Virus record (IMG/VR): IMGVR_UViG_3300014501_000009
Coordinates: 1 to 38,468 of that record
Origin: a virus
Strand: one strand, 5' to 3'
Length of the DNA: 38,468 nt
Made by a program: the position numbers and the translations under genes
Shown here: one piece after another, positions 16,087-23,709 of the stretch
Position numbering within the stretch: the stretch's first letter is position 1
How the letters are laid out: each line of letters begins with the position of its first letter
Notes under the pieces: generated by a model
The model's input: only the letters and a program-made list of their open reading frames with translations
The model's database searches: none
What the model was told of the DNA's origin: nothing

Positions 16087-16956
16087 ATGCCGGCCATAGA
16101 TCTAGGTTCGTTTGAATGGCCGCCGTCTGGTGGTAATGGTTCCGGCGTAACAATTTATGCCAATTTCGCCGCATTTCCTGTTTCTGCTCCGGTTGGAACC
16201 CTAGCAATTGATGCCTCCACTGGAACTCTTTATGAATTCTTCGGTGGCATGTGGCAAGTATTGGCGGAACTTGGATTTACTCCGGGCGCTTCTTACCAAC
16301 AATTATTTAATGGCTCAAGCGGTGGTCTGATAAATGGTGTAAATACGGTATTTACACTAACGATTACGCCATCCCAGGCCGCGTCTCTTCTTCTAAGTGG
16401 GGACAACGGTCCGTTGTTCCAGGGCATTGATTATACCATTGCCGGAAATATCATCACGATGGCTATCGCACCGCCATTCGGATCTACTTTGTACGCATAT
16501 TATAATGTCGTTTCTGGCGTTATCGGCGTTACTGATATTAATGGTCAAGGCGGATCGCTAACTTTTACGGGCACGGGTGGAACTACCGTTACGAATGTTG
16601 GCGGCGCATTCACTGTCAATAGTGCGTCTTCCTCTCCTTTGACTGTCATTGGTTCACGTGCCGGCCCAGAATTAATCATGGCCGCTGGTGGAATCCCATT
16701 CACTAGTTCTACCGCGTTGACCAAAGAATACATCCAAGGAAATGGCGGTGCCGTGGTGGTTACTGCTAATCCGCAAATTGCTGCCGGATCTTTCGATGGT
16801 CAAGAACTTACTTTACAAAGCACAGATGCTACTGACACCGTTGAAATTCAAGATGGAAATGGCCTAGCAATGAATGGTCCATGGATCGGAGGATTAAACA
16901 GCGTGATTACTTTCACGTGGGATTTAACAAATTGGGTAGAAAAAGGACGCCAATGA
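16087..16956 (+). CDS. Tail fibre-like protein
   Basis: A 289-residue Gly/Thr/Ser-rich beta protein. The N-terminal part (TLAIDASTGTLYEFFGGMW) resembles the linker and attachment domains common in phage fibres. Residues about 95-140 (LLLSGDNGPLFQGIDYTIAG, then ITMAIAPPFGSTLYAYYN) are a module repeated at the C-terminus of the next protein. The C-terminal part (GQELTLQSTDATDTVEIQDG, then LAMNGPWIGG) looks like a trimer-tip domain. The stop overlaps the next start by ATGA. It is a structural fibre component by content and position. Confidence 0.68.
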   Translation: MPAIDLGSFEWPPSGGNGSGVTIYANFAAFPVSAPVGTLAIDASTGTLYEFFGGMWQVLAELGFTPGASYQQLFNGSSGGLINGVNTVFTLTITPSQAASLLLSGDNGPLFQGIDYTIAGNIITMAIAPPFGSTLYAYYNVVSGVIGVTDINGQGGSLTFTGTGGTTVTNVGGAFTVNSASSSPLTVIGSRAGPELIMAAGGIPFTSSTALTKEYIQGNGGAVVVTANPQIAAGSFDGQELTLQSTDATDTVEIQDGNGLAMNGPWIGGLNSVITFTWDLTNWVEKGRQ

Positions 16957-18524
16957 ATAAGATTTTACTTCTACTTTCGCTTCTCCCAATTATCGCTGGC
17001 GCCAATCCCAGGACAATAACCGCTGATATTTTGGAATCTAGCGATCTTACGCAATCTTATACTATTAATTATGCAACTTTGAATAATATCCAGACTACGC
17101 TCACATTCACTGCGCCACTGGTAAATACTCTAGGCGTACTAACTTGTAATGTGGCTTCCGGTTCTATGGCAGGATGTTTGGCTTCTGCTGACTTTGCCAC
17201 ATTCGCGGCAACTTCGGCTGCGGCCATTACCAGTCTAACTGGCGACGTAGTTGCTTCTGGCCCTGGAGCCGTAAATGCACTTATCCCTACAATGTCATAT
17301 CAACGTTGGGTGAATTTCGTAACTGGTAATGATGGTACAGGTACCGGATCGCAACTACGCCCATGGAAAACCATCCAAAAGGCTTGTACTGCCGTTACTG
17401 GATTGGCCACGATCAATACCCCCGTCACCATTAATCTTGATGGCGGAAATAATGATTTTGAAGCTGGCCCGATCTCTTGCCCGCCAAATATCGCATTAAA
17501 TTCTGGTTATTCAATTCAAATTCCTGTGGCGTTTGTTATTTCTGGCGGTTCAACAAACGATAATTTTTGGGCGTCAAATATAGAGTTTATTGGAGCATTT
17601 ACGTGGTCAAGAAACGATGCCACGGACATGAGCGCCACGTTTTCTCAGGTGGCATTTGGTGGAGCTACCACACTCAAGCAGGCTGGTTCGGGTGGCTTGG
17701 CTTTAGAAGTTTACAATAGTTCATTTGACGCCGCCACAGAAATACAGGCACCTACATTTGGTAGCATTTTCTACAGCACAGAATTTAATGCTGCCACCAC
17801 TTTTGATGACGTAACATCCGCCGCTTATTATGAATTTTTAGGTGGATACATGGGCGCCCCAATCAGCATTGCTGGTGGCCCATTCATATATTTCAGTGGC
17901 ATTCAGGCCGATGTTCCATTTGGCTATACTCTGACCATGGTTACTACGGGAAATGGTTCTCCTACATTACAAACGGATTCGGGTAGCGTACCTCCGACAA
18001 TCACGGGAACGCCAACCCTGATACTAACTTCCTATGCACAGCACGAAAGCTATACACCTGCTGTACCTGGAAATTGGTCTCCCGCTCCTGGCCAAGTTGC
18101 TGCAGCATTAGACCAATTGGCAGCGCGTGGTAGCGGATCTGGTTCTGTGACATCTGTATCGGTAGTTGGCGCTAATGGCTTTGCTGGTACTGTTGCCACC
18201 TCGACCACTACCCCCGCCATCACATTGAGTACGACTGTTACCGGCCTCCTTAAGGGAAATGGAACGTCAATCTCAGCAGCCGTAGCTGGTACAGATTATG
18301 TAGCGCCATTCACTTACACCCAGGAAGTACCTAGCGGGAGCATAAATAATTCTAATGTCACATTTACTTTGGCGCATACGCCGCAATCAAATGCTGGCGT
18401 AGTTCTTTTTGGAGACAACGGGCCGTTGGTGCAAGGAACTGACTATATTATTGCTTCTGCTACCATTACGATGGCGGTGGCACCTAACTTTGGACAAACA
18501 CTTTATGCGACGTATCAGTATTAA
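16953..18524 (+). CDS. Fibre/spike-like beta-helix protein with N-terminal signal peptide
   Basis: A 523-residue product. The start at 16953 overlaps the TGA of the previous gene; upstream extension would run through that gene. The first 17 residues (MNKILLLLSLLPIIAGA) form a textbook Sec signal: basic start, hydrophobic core and an A-G-A cleavage site. From about residue 115 there is a pectate-lyase-like beta-helix opening (FVTGNDGTGTGSQLRPWKTI), as in tailspikes. Later come a fibre repeat (GSVTSVSVVGANGFAG, LLKGNGTSISAAVAGTDYV) and a C-terminal module shared with the previous protein (LFGDNGPLVQGTDY). Export signals are not normal on tail fibres, so this may act in the periplasm or on the cell surface. 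Confidence 0.72.
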   Translation: MNKILLLLSLLPIIAGANPRTITADILESSDLTQSYTINYATLNNIQTTLTFTAPLVNTLGVLTCNVASGSMAGCLASADFATFAATSAAAITSLTGDVVASGPGAVNALIPTMSYQRWVNFVTGNDGTGTGSQLRPWKTIQKACTAVTGLATINTPVTINLDGGNNDFEAGPISCPPNIALNSGYSIQIPVAFVISGGSTNDNFWASNIEFIGAFTWSRNDATDMSATFSQVAFGGATTLKQAGSGGLALEVYNSSFDAATEIQAPTFGSIFYSTEFNAATTFDDVTSAAYYEFLGGYMGAPISIAGGPFIYFSGIQADVPFGYTLTMVTTGNGSPTLQTDSGSVPPTITGTPTLILTSYAQHESYTPAVPGNWSPAPGQVAAALDQLAARGSGSGSVTSVSVVGANGFAGTVATSTTTPAITLSTTVTGLLKGNGTSISAAVAGTDYVAPFTYTQEVPSGSINNSNVTFTLAHTPQSNAGVVLFGDNGPLVQGTDYIIASATITMAVAPNFGQTLYATYQY

Positions 18525-18534
18525 GGGGAGCGAT

Positions 18535-20697
18535 ATGAAAAACAAAATTATTCTATTCTTGGGACTACTGGCATCTACAGCTCTTGCCGCTCCCAAGATT
18601 CAGAACGTGGATGTACTCTCCCCGGCGGCTATCGTTACCGCTGGTGGAACGCAATCGCAAGCGGTCAACACCTCCAAACTATGGAACGATGTTGACTCGG
18701 AACTTGTAGACACTTCTATTGCTCGCTGGGACGCCAAGGGCACTGGATCTGTAACATCCGTATCTTTTTCTGATGGATCTTCTACCCCCATTTTTTCAAT
18801 TGGCGGTGTTCCGGTAACTACGTCCGGGACAATAACCGAGACGCTTTCTACACAATCAGCCAATACTGTATTTTCGGGGCCGACCTCTGGCGGCTCTGCA
18901 CAACCGACGTTTCGTGCTTTGGTTTCTGCCGACATTCCTTCGCTATCCGCCTTATATCTGGCGCTAACTGGCGGAACAATGTCCGGCATTATCAATACTG
19001 GCGGTAATACGATTACTGATACGTTCGTGCCCGTTACCGGAAGCGACGTAGCAAACAAGGCCTATGTAGACTCGCAACTTGCGCAGCTAAATCCCGCCGC
19101 CGCTGTTTACGCGGCCACAACCGCCAACCTAGTTGGAACTTATACGAATGCCGTGAGCGGAGTCTGTATTGGTGACTTATTCACTATTACAGCCACGGGT
19201 GCATTTACGGTTGATGGTGTTACGCCCCCGGCTGGATCTAGAATTCTATTCAAAAACCAGACAAGTTCATTCCAGGATGGTGTTTGGGTTTTAACCGTTC
19301 CCGGATCTGTTGGCGTTAGTGCAATATTCACTCGCGCCACCGACTCCGATTCTTCTGCGGACTTGAATGCTGGACAAATTGTTCCTATCGCAAACGGGAC
19401 AGTAAATGCTGGATCTTCTTATTTTCAAACTGCTGTTATTTCTACCTGTAGTAGTAATGCCCAAACATGGACAAAGTTTTCTAACGCGTCTTCGGCTTAC
19501 TTATTGGCGGCCAATAATCTATCTGATGTCGCTAACGTTGCCACTAGTCAAAGCAATCTTGGATTGGCAAATGTGCTCACTGGGCTGACTGGAGATGGAA
19601 CCGCAACTGCTTCCGGTGTGGCGTCTGCCGCTTTTACTTTGGCAACGGTGAATGCAAATGTTGGTAGCTTCACTAATGCCAATATTACCGTTAACGCAAA
19701 GGGACTAATCACTGCCGCTTCTAATGGAAGTGGCGGCGGCGGCTCAACGGTATACAATGCCCAATTCCAATGCGGATTTGGAACCGCGGATTCTAACACC
19801 ACACTTCTTTTGAACTTCGATGGCAATCCAACAACTGGATTTTCTAGTAGTACCGTCTATGACTATGGTATCTCCCATTTGACTGGCTGGAGTTTAAATC
19901 TTGGTGCAGTGATGGATGCTACGCATGTTAAGTTTGGCGCTGGATCATTGGACTTATCCGCTGGATCAAGCGGATCAAACTTATCTAGAGCCGGTAATGC
20001 GGCTTTTGCTTTAGGGTCTGGAAACTTTGAGGTCGATGCCCAGGTATATCCTGTTAATTTTTCTGCTAATTATGATGTGATGGGGGTTCAAAATAGCGGC
20101 GTGGGTGGTTGGGATCTTTATATCAACACCAGTGGACATCCCGTTTGGTACAATTCTTCCGCTGGAAATATTCTTGTGGGAACGGGTACTCTTACTCTCA
20201 ATGCATACAATTATGTTGAATTGGATAGAAGTGGCAGCACCGTCTATATGTTTGTCAATGGGACTTTGGGCGGTACCGCCACCGATTCTGCTAACTATAA
20301 CGATAGCACTGACACATTTCACGTAGGCGCAAACTCTACCGCTGCCGGGAATGGTAACGGGATTATCGTTGACGAGGTTCGCATTTCTAACGTCGCCAGA
20401 AATACAGTTAGTTTTACGGCCCCCACGGCGGCGTGGCCGATTACCCAAACTATCGACTCTGGTGGTAATCCTAGTTCTTGGATGACCCAAGTAAATGGCG
20501 GCCTTGGCCCTTGCACATGTCAAATTGTTCCCGCCGCACCATTTGCTGCTCTGCCGGCATGTGCCTTCAGCCCAATCACCACCAGCGTAAACAGCGGGGT
20601 GAATCCAACCACAACGCTAACGACTTCATTGATCACGCTTTCCACTTACATCAATGGCGTGTGTGCAAGTAACGATATCCAAGGAATGTGTCACTAA
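18535..20697 (+). CDS. Large fibre-like adhesin with signal peptide and LamG-like domain
   Basis: A 720-residue product, preceded by GGGGAG 5 nt before the ATG. Residues 1-18 (MKNKIILFLGLLASTALA, then AP) are a canonical type I signal peptide. Next come fibre motifs: GTGSVTSVSFSDGSS, then ALTGGTMSGIINTGGNTI and DVANKAYVDSQL, typical of trimeric phage fibre shafts. Residues about 413-635 resemble a laminin-G/concanavalin-like lectin domain (TTLLLNFDGNPTTG, GAGSLDLSAGSSGS, ELDRSGSTVYMFVNGTLGG, VDEVRISNVAR). Cysteines cluster near the C-terminus, fitting an exported, disulfide-bonded end. It is probably a glycan-binding receptor protein or a secreted adhesin. Confidence 0.75.
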   Translation: MKNKIILFLGLLASTALAAPKIQNVDVLSPAAIVTAGGTQSQAVNTSKLWNDVDSELVDTSIARWDAKGTGSVTSVSFSDGSSTPIFSIGGVPVTTSGTITETLSTQSANTVFSGPTSGGSAQPTFRALVSADIPSLSALYLALTGGTMSGIINTGGNTITDTFVPVTGSDVANKAYVDSQLAQLNPAAAVYAATTANLVGTYTNAVSGVCIGDLFTITATGAFTVDGVTPPAGSRILFKNQTSSFQDGVWVLTVPGSVGVSAIFTRATDSDSSADLNAGQIVPIANGTVNAGSSYFQTAVISTCSSNAQTWTKFSNASSAYLLAANNLSDVANVATSQSNLGLANVLTGLTGDGTATASGVASAAFTLATVNANVGSFTNANITVNAKGLITAASNGSGGGGSTVYNAQFQCGFGTADSNTTLLLNFDGNPTTGFSSSTVYDYGISHLTGWSLNLGAVMDATHVKFGAGSLDLSAGSSGSNLSRAGNAAFALGSGNFEVDAQVYPVNFSANYDVMGVQNSGVGGWDLYINTSGHPVWYNSSAGNILVGTGTLTLNAYNYVELDRSGSTVYMFVNGTLGGTATDSANYNDSTDTFHVGANSTAAGNGNGIIVDEVRISNVARNTVSFTAPTAAWPITQTIDSGGNPSSWMTQVNGGLGPCTCQIVPAAPFAALPACAFSPITTSVNSGVNPTTTLTTSLITLSTYINGVCASNDIQGMCH

Positions 20698-20706
20698 GGG
20701 GAAATT

Positions 20707-21069
20707 ATGAAACCAAGCAATCCAATCATGATTAATGCATTATCGGCGGCTAGTAATAAAAACTCTGCTGCTATCAATGCTACTTTCATGGTTTATGGTT
20801 CAATCCAGGCATCTTTCTCTGATTCCGCGGCAGCCGGGACACTTGTTTTGCAAGGTTCAAATGATCCAGAAGAACTTCTTCCGGCTGGAGCACCACCTAT
20901 AAATTGGGTCAATCTTGCTGGAGCCACCGCAACCGTTGTAGCCGGGGCAAGTGTAAATGTTGGATATGTGCCTTATGTAACTGGATCTTTTAGATGGCTT
21001 CGCGCTGTATGGACGCATAGCGCTGGGGCTGGTACGATAACTGTAACTGGATTTTTCCAAGGAGTGTAA
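20707..21069 (+). CDS. Small beta-sandwich fibre-module protein (relative of 15736 product)
   Basis: A 120-residue product with the alternating hydrophobic pattern and Ser/Gly/Thr content of the 15736 product (ATFMVYGSIQASFSDSAAAG, TLVLQGSNDPEE, FRWLRAVWTHSAGAGTITVTG). The ending WLRAVWT...GTITV parallels WLQVQYT...GVLNV in that protein, so both probably share one fold. It follows the large adhesin by 9 nt, with GGGG upstream. It is probably a small structural tail-tip or fibre-associated protein. Confidence 0.6.
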   Translation: MKPSNPIMINALSAASNKNSAAINATFMVYGSIQASFSDSAAAGTLVLQGSNDPEELLPAGAPPINWVNLAGATATVVAGASVNVGYVPYVTGSFRWLRAVWTHSAGAGTITVTGFFQGV

Positions 21070-21071
21070 TT

Positions 21072-21617
21072 ATGCCGATGATTAAGGGTTCAAGCCCACA
21101 AGCGGTTTCCGCAAACGTAAAAGAACTGATGAAGTCTGGCCGTAAGCAAAAGCAAGCTGTTGCAATTGCACTGGCTCATAAGCGTAAATACGCCAAGGGT
21201 GGAATGGTAGATCAGGATGCCGATGGTGGTTTTATTGACGCCTCTGATGCAGAAGAAATGGGCGACAATGATTTGCACATGCACGACTCTCTATCTCCAG
21301 ATGACGGCGGTTACGGCAGCGCAAACAATGAGCAGAAACAGCGAAGCGTTGATCAGATTGCCAAACAAGGTAGATTTCAAGAAGAGTCTATTGCCAATCC
21401 GCATCAGCAAACTATGGACAGGGCGCTGGCACTGGCTTTGGATAACTACGCCATGGGCGGCCTGATAGAGGGCGGAGAAGACGGCATTGACGGCAGTGAG
21501 CCCAATGAAGATATGGAATTGCAAGGAGCGGAAGGCGCGGAGCCGGAGCCGAGTGGATTGCCTGAAATGTTCCTGAAAGAAATTGCCGACCGCAAGAAAA
21601 AACGCCGATACATGTGA
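21072..21617 (+). CDS. Charged phage protein of unknown role at end of fibre block
   Basis: A 181-residue product. The N-terminus is basic and helical (SPQAVSANVKELMKSGRKQK, then QAVAIALAHKRKYAKGG), a pattern I have seen in many phage proteins near tail genes. The centre and C-terminus are very acidic (DADGGFIDASDAEEMGDND; GGEDGIDGSEPNEDMELQG) with a final Lys/Arg cluster. There is no signal peptide. The strong charge separation suggests an assembly factor or a nucleic-acid-associated virion protein. No firm function. Confidence 0.55.
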   Translation: MPMIKGSSPQAVSANVKELMKSGRKQKQAVAIALAHKRKYAKGGMVDQDADGGFIDASDAEEMGDNDLHMHDSLSPDDGGYGSANNEQKQRSVDQIAKQGRFQEESIANPHQQTMDRALALALDNYAMGGLIEGGEDGIDGSEPNEDMELQGAEGAEPEPSGLPEMFLKEIADRKKKRRYM

Positions 21618-21624
21618 GGTCAAT

Positions 21625-21825
21625 ATGATTGATTGGCATGAGTTTTTCACCTGGATGCTATTGGGAGGAATCTCCGCCATTGCGTCATATATTGCGAAAA
21701 GTGTTGGCAAAATGAGCAAATCAATAGAAGATCTGAACAGGCATATGGCCGTAATTGTGGAAAGGACAACTAACCACGAGAAGCGGATTAGTAAGCTGGA
21801 ATTAAAAAAGGAGAAATTAAAATGA
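21625..21825 (+). CDS. Small membrane protein with coiled coil (holin-like candidate)
   Basis: A 66-residue product with GAGG upstream. Residues about 7-28 are a membrane segment (FFTWMLLGGISAIASYIA). The rest is a charged heptad-rich helix (SIEDLNRHMAVIVERTTNHE, KRISKLELKKEKLK). One membrane helix plus a coiled coil is seen in phage holin or antiholin partners and in XhlA-like proteins, though in XhlA the order is reversed. It opens the presumed lysis cluster and overlaps the next gene (ATGA). Confidence 0.5.
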   Translation: MIDWHEFFTWMLLGGISAIASYIAKSVGKMSKSIEDLNRHMAVIVERTTNHEKRISKLELKKEKLK

Positions 21826-22013
21826 GTTCTATTACCTTGGCATCGTTACAGCCCCTATTGGCGCCCCTGGCATCTGAAGTATATTCGATGGTAGTTTACC
21901 CAGAGCTTCAAAAGTTGGCCGCTTCTGCTAATTCGCCCGATCTGAAAGTAGCAGCAGATGCCCTTTTGGTGGCGATCGACACCATTGCTAAAGCAGAAAT
22001 CGCGAAAGCCTGA
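21822..22013 (+). CDS. Small hydrophobic protein of the lysis cluster, unknown
   Basis: A 63-residue Ala/Leu-rich product, with AAGGAG upstream and the start inside the preceding stop. The sequence (LASLQPLLAPLASEVYSMVV, then AADALLVAIDTIAKAEIAKA) is amphipathic helix rather than a clear transmembrane segment. It might regulate lysis timing or be a small structural protein. No family recognised. Confidence 0.5.
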   Translation: MSSITLASLQPLLAPLASEVYSMVVYPELQKLAASANSPDLKVAADALLVAIDTIAKAEIAKA

Positions 22014-22015
22014 CC

Positions 22016-22378
22016 GTGGCAACCGCACCGGCAAACATCACAACTACTCTACAGGGTATTTTTGATGATGCCGGGATGGCTGCTCTTTCCGCCGCTTCTC
22101 CGCCACTTGCGGCAGCCCTAAATATCCCAATTGTTGGCCCCGTTGTTTCCTGGGCCATTACTAGCCTTACCAATTTCCTAATAGCCCAAGGCGTGATCGA
22201 GATTAAACTAGGCATCCTAGATATCCTAACAAGCGAAGCTAAAGCCAAATATGCTCCGCAGATAGCCATTCTAAAGGCAGCTCAGGCGGCTAAAACACTT
22301 ACTCCAGAACAAGAGGCGGCTTATGATTCAGCATTACAGGCGATTGTGTCTAACCATCCTGGCGTCGTTAACGCTTAG
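22016..22378 (+). CDS. Holin-like hydrophobic protein
   Basis: A 120-residue product from a GTG start two bases after the preceding stop. Residues about 30-55 are hydrophobic (ALNIPIVGPVVSWAITSLTN), a plausible membrane hairpin, followed by an amphipathic helical tail ending in SALQAIVSNHPGVVNA. A hydrophobic core with a polar C-terminus between a coiled-coil membrane protein and a lipoprotein is the pattern of a lysis cassette. The holin call is an inference. Its last 56 nt overlap the start of the lipoprotein gene in another frame. Confidence 0.42.
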   Translation: MATAPANITTTLQGIFDDAGMAALSAASPPLAAALNIPIVGPVVSWAITSLTNFLIAQGVIEIKLGILDILTSEAKAKYAPQIAILKAAQAAKTLTPEQEAAYDSALQAIVSNHPGVVNA

Positions 22379-22706
22379 TGGCTGCGGCCACACTAACGTA
22401 ATCCAAATTCCTGATTTTACCGTATACGGAGACAAGGGAGATATTGGCTGTACTGCTGTTCATACTCTGGCGGCCATTCCACCTAAAGACATTTCAGCAG
22501 AAGATTGTGCCCCGCTATTGATCGGTACAATTGCAGTAAATGCAGCAGACTTCGCCACCATCCAATCCAACGTAGATAAAATGTGTACGACCTTTACTGG
22601 TGCGTGTACTTACGAAATGGTGATGGCCCTGAGCCGACTAAAAAAGTTAAATAGTGGTATAATTAAATTTAGAGGATTGAATGAACTTAACTTTAAAACA
22701 CACTAG
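22323..22706 (+). CDS. Lipoprotein of the lysis cluster
   Basis: A 127-residue product with a basic start (MIQHYRRL), a hydrophobic core (LTILASLT) and lipobox LSGC, with lipidation expected at Cys21. The mature part contains four more cysteines (KGDIGC, DISAEDC, KMC, TGAC), compatible with two periplasmic disulfides. The N-terminus is embedded in the end of the preceding gene. Embedded lipoprotein genes recall Rz1-type outer-membrane spanins, but this is longer than typical Rz1 and lacks obvious proline richness, so a spanin role is only a possibility. Confidence 0.62.
   Translation: MIQHYRRLCLTILASLTLSGCGHTNVIQIPDFTVYGDKGDIGCTAVHTLAAIPPKDISAEDCAPLLIGTIAVNAADFATIQSNVDKMCTTFTGACTYEMVMALSRLKKLNSGIIKFRGLNELNFKTH
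22655..22663 (+). promoter_or_regulatory. Candidate extended -10 promoter before the DUF5675 gene
   Basis: TGGTATAAT is a perfect extended -10 box, 17 nt before the ATG at 22681. An AGAGG ribosome site lies between. There is no convincing -35 hexamer. It could give extra transcription of the last lysis-region gene. Confidence 0.35.
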
Positions 22707-23079
22707 CGCTGATCAAAATGGAATATGGGGCCAGCTAATCAATGACGCTGGTGATATTATCGCGTATACCGGGGAACATGCCTACTCAGATGGCGCAGGC
22801 TGGAGGGGTAAGGTTCCTCCTGGAGTTTACATTTGTCAACGCGGAACACACACATTAATAGGAAACGGAGAGGTTTTAGAAACCTTTGAAGTAACCAATG
22901 TCTCCGGACACAGTGGAATACTTTTACATAAAGGAAATAACCCGCAGGTGAATTCAGAGGGCTGCATTCTGCTTGGCAGCGCCGTCCAAGGTATTGTTTT
23001 ATTGCGCAGTCAGGACGCATTTGATGCCTTCATGAATTTGATGGATGGAATTGATAGTTTCAAGCTCACCGTTAGTTAA
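22681..23079 (+). CDS. DUF5675-family protein of the lysis cluster
   Basis: A 132-residue product with the DUF5675 signature: a central GAGWRGKVPPGVYICQRGTH, then ETFEVTNVSGHSGILLHKGN and NSEGCILLG. In that family the conserved His and Cys lie in HxGN and SEGCI motifs, which recall L,D-transpeptidase-like or peptidoglycan-acting folds, although the activity is not established. It is the only enzyme-like gene in this region, so it is the best candidate for a wall-active lysis enzyme. The end overlaps a convergent minus-strand gene by 8 nt. Confidence 0.7.
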   Translation: MNLTLKHTSADQNGIWGQLINDAGDIIAYTGEHAYSDGAGWRGKVPPGVYICQRGTHTLIGNGEVLETFEVTNVSGHSGILLHKGNNPQVNSEGCILLGSAVQGIVLLRSQDAFDAFMNLMDGIDSFKLTVS

Positions 23080-23239
23080 TAAAAATATCAGCAAATAGTT
23101 GTTGTGCCAAATAAAATGGATCTAGCGATTTTTCTCTAGCCGTCAATCCCATAACGTAATAATCAATACCAGTATTACAATACATTATGGACAATATTTC
23201 CAAGGCGTCGATTATAAGCTGGATGTCTTTCGATCTCAT
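23072..23239 (-). CDS. Small unknown protein, third gene of the left antisense operon
   Basis: A 55-residue product. Its ATG lies inside the stop of the upstream RHH-like gene (ATGA), and its TAA lies in the end of the convergent DUF5675 gene. The sequence begins MRSKDIQLIIDALEILSIMY and continues NTGIDYYVMGLTAREKSLDP; it is mostly helical with no metal or membrane motif. The tight overlap with two other genes in the same frame order argues that it is real. I do not recognise it. Confidence 0.55.
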   Translation of the reverse strand: MRSKDIQLIIDALEILSIMYCNTGIDYYVMGLTAREKSLDPFYLAQQLFADIFIN

Positions 23240-23409
23240 TTATCCACCGGCATTAATATTGTCGTTATATAATGTATTAAATGATCCCTGATAAACTCAC
23301 CAACCGATCCCTTGTTGGCATATTTCGCAGCCCTAATTACCAACGCTCGGTCAGATGGTTTGAATCTAACACCAATTACACTACTTTTTTTATCTTTCTT
23401 ATTCTTCAC
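23236..23409 (-). CDS. Ribbon-helix-helix-like small DNA-binding protein
   Basis: About 57 residues from a GTG start that overlaps the stop of the upstream gene. The order is a Lys-rich N-terminus (KNKKDKKSS), one beta strand (VIGVRFKPS), then two helices (DRALVIRAAKYANKG and SVGEFIRDHLIHYI). This is the layout of MetJ/Arc-type regulators and MobC-like proteins. It could autoregulate the divergent promoter region near 23.7 kb. The RHH call is from pattern only; a nonspecific DNA-binding role is possible. Confidence 0.6.
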   Translation of the reverse strand: MKNKKDKKSSVIGVRFKPSDRALVIRAAKYANKGSVGEFIRDHLIHYITTILMPVDK

Positions 23410-23653
23410 GCTCAACCCCAAACGGAAACATACGCAGGGTTTCCACTGTCTTATATAAGCCATTAGCATCGGGAGACTTTAGCTCCAACGTCAGAAGATA
23501 ATCGCCACCTATTAATTCTCTACCAGATGGCAGAAATTCTTTCAAGTAATCGAATTGTTGGATGGCCCTGTCTAGGTATTCAACCTTTTCTGTCCTATCC
23601 CCTACTACGTAGGCATCATCTACACGCACTAAAACTATTTTTAGAATGTCCAT
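23399..23653 (-). CDS. Unknown protein, first gene of the left antisense operon
   Basis: An 84-residue product. The ATG is chosen because AAGAGG lies 5-6 nt upstream. The first part (MDILKIVLVRVDDAYVVGDR) is beta-rich, followed by a helix (DRAIQQFDYLKEFLPSG) and a second beta region (GGDYLLTLELKSPDANG). It is acidic, with no membrane or metal motif. It leads a three-gene overlapping operon with an RHH-like protein, so a regulatory or anti-host role is possible. No family recognised. Confidence 0.58.
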   Translation of the reverse strand: MDILKIVLVRVDDAYVVGDRTEKVEYLDRAIQQFDYLKEFLPSGRELIGGDYLLTLELKSPDANGLYKTVETLRMFPFGVEREE

Positions 23654-23670
23654 TTTTACCTCTTGCTTTA

Positions 23671-23699
23671 TGTATAACAAAAGTTTACAACCTTTGCAA
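23671..23699 (-). promoter_or_regulatory. Candidate sigma-70 promoter for the left antisense operon
   Basis: Read on the minus strand: TTGCAA (23694-23699), a 17-nt spacer, then TATACA (23671-23676), four of six matches at each box. The start codon is 18 nt beyond the -10. The spacer holds an imperfect dyad (CAAAGG ... CTTTTG), a possible operator for the RHH-like product. The plus-strand early gene begins at 23710, so the two divergent units share this 56-nt gap. Confidence 0.45.
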
Positions 23700-23709
23700 G
23701 GAGAATTTA

